Made by a program: the position numbers and the translations under genes. Shown here in pieces: positions 56,322 to 64,000 of a DNA stretch of 64,000 nt. Below the pieces are notes generated by a model. It did no database searches. It saw only the letters and a program-made list of their open reading frames with translations, and was not told the DNA's origin. The number at the start of each line of letters is the position of its first letter. The stretch's first letter is position 1. The DNA comes from Oreocharis arfaki (taxonomy: Eukaryota; Chordata; Aves; Passeriformes; Paramythiidae), in the NCBI GenBank assembly GCA_013398015.1, contig VZRR01011452.1, forward strand, positions 14,500-78,499, in the 5' to 3' direction.

Positions 56322-56745
56322 ATCTGAGAATCCCAGAATTGTTTGGGTTGGAAGGGACCTCAAAGCCCATCCAGTGCCACCCCCTACCATGGGCAGGGAC
56401 ACCTTCCACCAGCCCAGGGTGCTCCAAGCCCCAGCCAACCTGGCCTTGGACACTTCCAGGGATCCAGGGGCAGCCACAGCTTCTCTGGGCACCCTGTGCC
56501 AGGGCTCCCCACCCTCACAGGGAGCAATTCCTTCCCAATATCCCATCTAAACCTACCCTGTGTAGTGGGAGGCCATTCCCCCTTGTCCTGTCGCTCCATC
56601 CCTTGTAAAGTGTCTCTCTTCATCTTTCCCATCAGCTCCTTCAAGTCCTCGCAGGCCACAGTGAGGTCACCCCGAAGCTTCTCCTCTCCAGGCTGAACAA
56701 TCCCAATTTTCTCAGCCTTTCCCCACAGCAGAGGTGCTTCATCTG
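56322..56745 (-). mobile_element. CR1 LINE 3' end, longest copy (about 420 bp)
   Basis: Antisense CR1 with all the expected blocks in order: tail GAGAATCCCAGAATTGTTTG, CCCCCTACCATGGGCAGGGA, GGATCCAGGGGCAGCCACAG, GGGAGCAATTCCTTCCCAAT, ATTCCCCCTTGTCCTGTCGC, GCAGGCCACAGTGAGGTCAC, GCTTCTCCTCTCCAGGCTGA, then CAATTTTCTCAGCCTTTCCC. It serves as the reference for judging deletions in the shorter copies in this window. Confidence 0.97.
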
Positions 56746-57744
56746 TCCAATAAGATACTTCATTTTGATAAAGTTTAATGGTTTTTACAGGTTCTTAAAA
56801 TCTTATATTCCACTGGGGATACAAGACTTTTATTCAGGAAATTGAAGCTTTTTCTAACATGGACGAGTATTTGTCTTAACCAAGGACTGCATCAATCACA
56901 GTCAATTTTCCATCTTCTTGATCCTGTAAGTCATAATGCTTAATTTGTGAACTTGATTTTCCAATCAGCTGCAGAGTGTGACTGCTATTTCATACTTTCA
57001 TTCTTTCTTTTCCATCTTTACATGGTTTTGAGCCTTATTTTAATTCATTTAAGTGTTTGATAAGATTGTCACCCCCATCTCCCTTCCTTTATAATAAATA
57101 TAAAGATTTTCAGACGCATTCACTTCTAATTATTGATTCCATCTGAACAAATCCCCGCAAAATACCCCCGACTAATTAATTATTTTGTACTTTTTTCCCC
57201 ATACTTTTTTTTTTTCCTCTTCAATGATTCATCACACTTCAAGGCAAGTCACTGAAAAATTTCACTATTTTTCATAAGACCTTTTTTCAGATAAATTTAT
57301 CATTAAAAATGTTTAATCAAAGGCTTAGGTTTTGCATTTTTACTACTCACTTCCTTTTTCTCTCCTACATTAGAGCAGCATCTTTTGGAAACTGAAATAA
57401 ACTTTTGTTCTGAGAGACTTATCTATCACTTTTTGTCTTGTGTTAATAGTTTTAGATTTTGGAGAAAAGGTTTGTATTTCAGACAAACCATTTTGCTTAT
57501 TTTACAGTACTTTGTTTTTTTAAAATATGCACTTGATTCCTTCTGTCTAATATGAAGGCGAAGACAGGAGACTGGTTTAATCTCAGGAATTTTTAGAAGG
57601 GGAGTTTTGAGCCCTTTTGAGGCAAGAGGTTCTAAATTCGTAAAAACCTCTCCCTGTGTAACATTTTCACTGAGTGAATGGTCAGATCTGAAGCTCATTG
57701 AAATTATTCAGTTATTATATCATGGCTTTTTCATTGATATAAAT
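56746..57744. other. Unassigned AT-rich sequence
   Basis: No gene or transposon recognised. A T-run lies at 57206-57216. A 90-codon minus-strand frame (57426-57698) is not recognisable. Confidence 0.4.
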
Positions 57745-58413
57745 TCAGATTAGGGATCCCAAGCCTTTTCTTTCTGCAGATGCAAATCTTTTGGTTGGAA
57801 GGAGGAGTGCATGGTATCCCCAGGGACACTGCAGAGCCAGAAGTTCGATCAGCTGTGATTTGGGAGGGGTTGGACAGCTAAAAGCTGTCCTCAGTGAGCA
57901 GGGAATGAAGAGTGGGAAATCTTCACAGGGCAGACAAAGATTTCTCCTCACAGGGTATACAGAGTGTTCTGGGAAGGGGCAAGGTGGAACAGAGCCCCTC
58001 AGAGAATTCCCAGAGCTGGCCCTGTTTTTCCCCAGAGCACTGCTGCTTTCTTGATGGCTTTGGGTGCTGAGGTCAGACACGTCAGGCCCGAGGTCGTAAT
58101 GAGAAAGGGAGCTAAAACTGAAGGGAACATCTTCTTTCCTGCCCCTCCCTTCCCAATTTGAGATTGTCTCCTTTAAAACACAATTCAGTTTTAGGTGATT
58201 CTCACAGCTTGGCTGCTCTTTCCCAGACTCCATAGTGCCCAATCCTGCTGGGAATGAGTATCCCAGGCCAGGGCAGCTGCCCTGAGGGGCTGCTTGGCTC
58301 TTGGTTTGCTTTCTCTTAGCTGCTTCTGTCTCCTTTTTGGCACGCTTTGAAAGCAGCCTTTTGGCAGTTCTCAAGGTTGCTTTTAGGATCACAGGGTGGA
58401 ACCACAAAATCAT
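57745..58413 (-). other. Unrecognised 222-codon open frame (coding status doubtful)
   Basis: The longest open frame in the window not explained by CR1 ORF2 or a tandem repeat. The first Met lies inside the tail of the adjacent CR1 (58385-58675), so that start is suspect. Residues 15-42 are very basic, with many Lys, Arg and Ala and the sequence AKRLLSKRAKKETEAAKRK; the rest is Ser/Pro/Leu-rich with no recognisable domain, signal peptide or membrane segment. There is no promoter, splice or neighbouring-exon support. It could be chance in a GC-richer patch, an unrecognised repeat protein relic or, least likely, a real exon. Confidence 0.15.
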
Positions 58414-58675
58414 AAAGGTTGGAAAGGAACTTTAATCATCAAGTCCAGCCACCAACCAGCACCACCACCATGTTCACCACTAACCCACGGCCCCAGGTGT
58501 CACATCCAGATGTTTTTTAACACTTCCAACGATGGTGACTCCACCACCACCCTGGACAGCCTGTGCCAATTCTTGACAACCCCTCCTGTGAAGAATTTTT
58601 TCCTGGTATCAAATCTCAACCTTCCCTGGTGCAGCTTGAAGCCACTTCCTCATTGTTTTTCCAATGCAACCCCAT
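58385..58675 (-). mobile_element. CR1 LINE 3' end, alternative subfamily, about 290 bp
   Basis: Antisense CR1: CACAAAATCATAAAGGTTGG, AACTTTAATCATCAAGTCCA, CACCACTAACCCACGGCCCC, GATGGTGACTCCACCACCAC, CTGGACAGCCTGTGCCAATT, GTGAAGAATTTTTTCCTGGT, then AGCTTGAAGCCACTTCCTCA. It is the best preserved copy of the second CR1 type in the window. Confidence 0.93.
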
Positions 58676-60989
58676 AATGGACCTGATTGTCATTCTGGGC
58701 TCCTGGTTTGACTCCATGCCTGTATTTTTAAGCTGTTTGTCCCCCATGAAGTGCAGGTTGTACCAAGAGGTGTGACAAGGAGCTCTCACACAACAAGCCA
58801 GTAACAAGCCCAAGAGGCCAGGACTGCAGTGGTGGACAGGGGTATTTGAGATAAAACCCAAGGCCATTTCCTAGAGATGGCAATAATATATTTACCGAAC
58901 CACTAGATAAAAAAACCCATAGATTTTATCCCCAGTTATGCTGTATTTGTGTGCTGATGTTACTCTAGTAATTATTATTACAAGCTCATCTTTTCAATCC
59001 TACTTTTTATGCTTTTATGTTTATGAGTGCAACAGTTCTCTGCTTTGGTGGATCACAGACAGTTCCAGGCATCAGCTCCTCTTTTAGCTCTGAGGGGTGC
59101 CCTTATCTGCCCAACCATTGTGGCTTCCCCCTGCTGTGATTCTCAATTATTTTCTTTAAAATAGCGATGGAAAAGGGCAACATCTACCAATTCACTTAAC
59201 TGTGTATGTCCTGGAGTTAGCCAGAAGCAGCAGCCTTGTACTCAAAAAAACCCCACAAAGCCTCCCTCCTTCTGTTATTCATTCTTTTTTACCACCTAGA
59301 GATGCATAGAGCTCAGAACAAAAGGCACAGTTATTATGTAAAAAAAATTGAGATTTCCAATAGCGAAAGCTTTCAGTATATTGCAATTTTTTTATTTTCT
59401 TTTTTTAATGGATTCCAGCACTAGTGATTATGACAAAATACACACTAAACAGAAAAAACAACCAGCCCCAAATCCAAACTACCTATTTTACCATCTAAAG
59501 TAGAGCTGAACAAAAGTGTGTGTGAAATGCACTGATTAAAGGACTTCACACATACTTACCAGGAGTGCAGAAATGTGCTGCTGAGCACAGATGATGTGTT
59601 ATTCCCCAAACAAATCATTTCAAATGTGTGGTTGTTTTGTAATCTGCTTTGCTTTTTCCTCAAGAAGCAAATTGCCACCTATGTTAAAGCACAAGAATAG
59701 TTTTCTGACCAAAATAAAAAAGAAAAAAACCAACCACAGTGAATTTGAGATTCATTTATTCCTAAAAAATCTACACCAAGGCTCTTCATATAATGAAAGG
59801 TCAAAGATTATGGTATTGAACTGCCGAGGCCCTGGGAGGAGCCGTCTTTCAATTTGCTTCAAGAAAACCTTTCAACATAGTTCTTTGTTGAGTTTAAGGA
59901 AAATAATAACAGAGTTTCTGACTTTAAAAGAACTTCTACCTTTCCTTCCTTTAGGAAGTTGAGGTGTTACCTGCTCTGAGTCTGTGGAGAGGCTTTGAAA
60001 ATTCCTCATTTGCTGTTATTCACAGAGAGAATAACCAGCTTGGACTTGGGAAAAACTTAAGTGTTTGTATCTGAAATCACAATTCTCTCTGCCAGGAGAA
60101 ATTTTTGTCCTAGGAAGAGAGGCTTCAATTCCCAAATACCCTTAGAAAGGTCAGTTTAGGAATTTAAAAAATACTTTTTTTGACTTTCTGAGCTGAACTG
60201 GAGCCTACTCTGACCCCCTGTTCTCTCGTCAATCTCTCCTGGAGTCGCGCATGTGGGGCTGCCCCACTGGACCCCAAAAAGCTCTTTCTGCTGGGGTTCA
60301 GCCCTACAGCCCTGACCAAGGACCACCCAGAGCCCATTTCACCCCTCAGTCCTTGGGGGTTTGCATTTTCGTTTTACGTGACCACACTGACCCAGAGCCT
60401 CACAGGTTTGGGCTCTTTATGGGAGATTTCAGGAGCTCTGAATTTTGTGTCGCACTCAGCACCTGGAGAGTTCTCTGCAAGCAAAGGGCAATGGTGAGTT
60501 GAGAAGATGCAGGGGCAAAGAATTTCGTGCTTAGTCCTGCCTGTTCTGGCACCACTTAATGCAAACCACAACTTTTTCTGGGAAAGCTTCAAGATTTCCA
60601 ACAATACATCCTTCCCACAAGGAAATGTGATTAAAAAAATTACTTCTCAACTCTTGCAGTACAACAGCCCTTAATTTTGTAGTAATTACTCTAATTTGCT
60701 CTAGCAATCAGACAATTATTTTAACTTGCTGCTCTTTCAGGTTTCATGTTCCATTTTGACTCACAAGGTTGTGCTGGGGAAAGAAAAGGATTATGGTGAT
60801 GCAGAAGCCACACCATTGACAACAAGACTATCACAGGAAAGTAATGTAAGACAGGGTGAAGTGTCCCATTTCTCCCTGTAACTTCACACAAATAATGTCC
60901 TGTTTGGAATAAAAAACAAAGCAATATTCAAATGTTATCTTTATATTGAGCTGACATCAGCTATACCAGGCACTTTTTCTTTTCTTTAT
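58676..60989. other. Unassigned sequence
   Basis: About 2.3 kb with no gene or transposon recognised. A GC-richer patch (60200-60500) has an 83-codon frame (60251-60502) that meets a good donor-like ATG|GTGAGTTG near 60493, but no other evidence supports an exon. The patch 60600-60730 is AT-rich with AATTACTCTAATTTGC. Confidence 0.4.
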
Positions 60990-61100
60990 TCCATACTGAA
61001 TATAATAATACTAGATACAATAAAACTGAATAAAATAATACTGAATAAGACGATACTGAATTATTCCCTAGTGAAAATAATAATATATTGAATATAATAA
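60990..61100. repeat. AT-rich imperfect repeat (ATACTGAATAAAAT-like)
   Basis: The words ATACTGAATA and AATAATACT recur about five times at irregular spacing. It is a decayed tandem repeat. Confidence 0.75.
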
Positions 61101-61214
61101 ACATAGATTTTGAAAACCATAGTCTTAAGTGTTCAAAGTCCCATCATGCAGGATTTTAATAAACACTGTTTTTAAAGAAAAAAAAGGCTATGAAACAACA
61201 GATTTTTCCTGTGT

Positions 61215-61322
61215 TTTAGGGACATCATTGTGATCCAACACCATGCTCTCAAGACCTCTAAAAGGTCCCTTTCAACTCAACTAATCGTCTTGCTCCCTTT
61301 CAACTAATCTATGATTCTGTGA
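61215..61322 (+). mobile_element. CR1 LINE 3' terminus with a small internal duplication
   Basis: Sense CR1 terminus of the alternative type: CTCAAGACCTCTAAAAGGTC, CCTTTCAACTCAACTAATCG, then CTATGATTCTGTGAAG. The word TCCCTTTCAACT occurs twice, at 61266 and 61294, a 28-bp tandem duplication just before the tail. Confidence 0.75.
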
Positions 61323-62914
61323 AGATCAAGGCAAAAACCTTTTGCACAAGCTGTGATGGTTTCACAAGACTCTCATCCCACTGCAGTGAGATAACAGTGA
61401 TGAGAGGACATCGTTATGTGGCAGAAACAGCTGATAAGAGGAAGAATTGGTACATCTTGATTTGTCAATTATTTGACGCGTTATTTTTTGAAAGCACTTG
61501 GGAGAAGGTTGGGATATTAGATTTTGTTACTTCAAGGCTTGAGAAATGTACAAGTCATTAATCTCTTGAGCTCTGAGAGTTATGCATGGTCAGAGTAATA
61601 AAAGACAGGGATATTGGGCAGAGTTTCCAGGCTAGAAAAATCTCTTCTGGGTGCTTTTTAAGTTAATTTTGCTTTGAATGCTGAAATAAAATGCAGCACT
61701 GCCATACCTCATAGAAGATGGATTGGTAGGACATGGCTGTTGGAGGAGGATTAGGAGGATTACTCGTTCTTGGCAAGGGGTTAGAGAGCAAATAAAAAGC
61801 TAATTAATGAGCATTAATTATCACGTTATGTTCTAGTCAGTGGCTGCATTTATGGAATATAATTTGTGCGGGATTTTCAGGTACTTTGTACCAAATACAT
61901 AGGGAAAAATGTGAAAAGTGTAAGATTCCAAGTGCATTAAAAATACATTCTCATCAGTGCAGGAGACTTACAGGAGGGGTTTTAAAGGCAGTTAATGGTG
62001 TTACACTTCAGCTGATACAAAACAAAGACTGTCTTACATGCCCATGCTATCAATCTCAAGTTCTAGACATACACAAACCCCACATTTTTAAACTTTTTTA
62101 TGAGCTCACAGAACTCAGCTGTCATCTCAGATAAGTTCATTCTAAACCCTTCTTCAACTTCTTTTTTGAGTGCAAATACATGGATTAGTTTTCACTGTCA
62201 GTTTGGTGGAAACTCACCTTCCTCAGGGTAAGCCTGTATTATTCGAATAACTCTTGATATTTAGATATTTAGATATTTAAAGAAGGTTGTTTTTACCCCA
62301 TAGTAAAAAAGATAAATTTATGGAGCTGGAAAATATCCAGATTTTACTTCCTACTTGCTTTGCAAGCAGAAACTCAAGGAACATATGCAAAAAACACACG
62401 TAATTCCTTAGCTCGTGGAAATAAAAGTAATCTCATTATGTGCTTACTGAGGTAAAGGAAATTAATACTAATCTCTCACTTTTGATTTACTCCTTCAAAA
62501 TGGAATTGTTTTCATTGAGGCAAAAAACCCCAAAACACAGCAATCAAACTTTTTTATCATTTCCTTTCAAAAACAATGTTTAGTTTCTCATTCATCAGTG
62601 TGAGTCACCACAGGTCTTGAATTCTGAATCTTGTGAGTTGTAGGTCTGTAATCAGAAAAGAACAGAGGTAAAGAGGTTTGTAGCCAAACTGAGAACCACA
62701 GCGTGGCAAAATGAAGGACTTAAATCTATTTTCCCAGGGCAGATGCACATCCTAGGACAGCAGAAATCGTGGTCTTACTTGTGGGGCAGGTGTAGCACAT
62801 TCCCAAACCACTCAGCAATCATTTCTCAGGGCTTGGAAATCAAACTGGACCAAACTCAGGGGAGTTTGGTGAATGGAACATCTTTGCCATGTGGTGAGGG
62901 AACAAAGGAAGGGT
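61323..62914. other. Unassigned sequence
   Basis: AT-rich. GATATTTA recurs three times near 62256-62279. No gene or transposon recognised. Open frames stay under 83 codons. Confidence 0.4.
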
Positions 62915-63042
62915 TTGATGGCCAGGCTGGATGGGACCTGGAGCAACCTGGGGTAGTGGGAGAAGTCCCTGCCCATGGCAGGGTGTGGAAAGGGATGGGT
63001 TTAAGGTCCCTTCCAACCCAAACCATTCTGGGATTCTGTGGT
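62915..63042 (+). mobile_element. CR1 LINE 3' end fragment
   Basis: Sense CR1: TGGCCAGGCTGGATGGGACC, TGGAGCAACCTGGGGTAGTG, GTCCCTGCCCATGGCAGGGT, GTCCCTTCCAACCCAAACCA, and the tail TTCTGGGATTCTGTGG. Confidence 0.93.
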
Positions 63043-64000
63043 TACTTCATTGGTGTTGATACCAGGTAAGTGGTTAGACTCTGTTCTAACACCCATAAAA
63101 ACCCAGGTTCTTCTTACATTGAAAATAAAATAAAATAATAAAATAAACCAAAAAACTCTAATGGAATATATGGTGCTATGCTGCAAGCTGGCAAACACCA
63201 AGGAAAATGTTCAGATGATTGACTAGATCAATCTTTTCATTTAAACACTGGAAGATGGGAAAGAAAGCTGCAAGTACTCCAACAGAAAGGGTCAGCCCTT
63301 CCAATGAGTTAAATACCAAGAGTAATCCCACGTCTGATGAGGGTACAGCATAAAATAATTACGTTCTGAAACAGTTTAGATTTAGATATTAAAATAAGCC
63401 TTACACAAAAAAATAATCATATTTTACACTTTAAAACTTCCCTTGCATTATTTGGATGGGTTTTGCTTCTTTGAAGCTGAGGAAAACGGCTCTGAATACA
63501 AAGTGTTCCAATGACCTTTCCTCATCCCTCCCCACCCCATGCTGGTTTGTTTTGCCAGGTTTAGGTGATTCTGTACGAACTCAGAATTCCCCACTCTTTC
63601 ACCTGTGTCTGGGAAAAAACACTCAAACATTTTCATTGCTTCTATTTGAAAAAGGGCCACAAATACAATAAAAAGAGATACGATATTTATCTGAAAAACA
63701 AACAAAAAAGGAAAAGAAATGAAGAAAAAAACCCAGAAGAAATAAGAGTGGGTTTTTTTTTTTTTGTTTCAGAAGATTATTCGTGCTGTGCTACACTAGA
63801 AAATCCTCCAGCCTTGTAAACAATGATTCAGCTCCCTCTCCTCCTTCCCTTTTCCTGAGCATCCTCAAGATTGTGGAGAATCCTAAAACTTTTGAAGCCA
63901 CCTGAAGGAGACAGCCAGGTAAATCCTATTGTCATGTATGGCTACAGGATCATTAAGGCTTATTTGTTCAAGTCCTAGTATCACTCTTGAAAATGAGTGT
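63043..64000. other. Unassigned sequence with AATAAA-type runs
   Basis: A short (AAAAT)n-like run lies at 63120-63146 and T/A-runs at 63680-63765. No gene recognised up to the window edge. Confidence 0.4.

Noticed and set aside
971..63042. Many similar CR1 segments as a possible spaced repeat array
   Set aside because: They vary in length, orientation and subfamily with irregular spacing; they are independent insertions, not a CRISPR or segmental array.

Overview
This window looks like bird nuclear DNA, most likely from a songbird (passerine). Three things support this. About 26 insertions are CR1 LINE fragments, and many end in the CR1 3' octamer tail (ATTCTGTG-like). The long terminal repeats resemble songbird endogenous-retrovirus LTRs. 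A mitochondrial insertion carries the control region next to tRNA-Glu and ND6, which is the avian mitochondrial gene order. The window is AT-rich and non-coding in character. No host protein-coding gene could be identified, so it is probably intergenic or deep intronic. Nearly all long open frames are CR1 sequence, its antisense shadow, a minisatellite or chance.

Layout: bases 1-202 are a pure-purine (AAAAAG)n tract. At about 1010-1450 a nuclear copy of mitochondrial DNA (NUMT: control region, tRNA-Glu, start of ND6) sits inside an older CR1 element, which it splits at 971-1009 and 1451-1578. From 2.9 to 9.2 kb there are scattered CR1 3' ends and one CR1 ORF2 relic (4850-5430). A nearly full-length solo LTR of songbird ERV type lies at 9831-10584, with a related 3' LTR fragment at 18893-19056. 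From 10.6 to 34.9 kb there are AT-rich tracts, microsatellites, more CR1 pieces and a CpG-denser segment that may be a minus-strand LTR with a primer-binding-site-like sequence (27303-27620). At 34987-35330 there is a purine minisatellite with a 24-bp higher-order unit. From 35 to 64 kb there are more CR1 pieces, including a second ORF2 relic (41310-42060) and the longest 3' end (56322-56745), an LTR-like 3' end near 51.1-51.28 kb, and long single-copy-looking stretches.

The genes do not work together as a system; the history here is one of insertions. The best observation is the NUMT nested in a CR1, which gives a relative date. The most speculative is a possible 78-bp first coding exon (39300-39377) with acceptor, signal-peptide reading frame and phase-1 donor. 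I found no convincing new biological system. CR1 and LTR names come from recalled family sequence features, not from a search, and element boundaries are good to roughly 5-30 bases unless stated.
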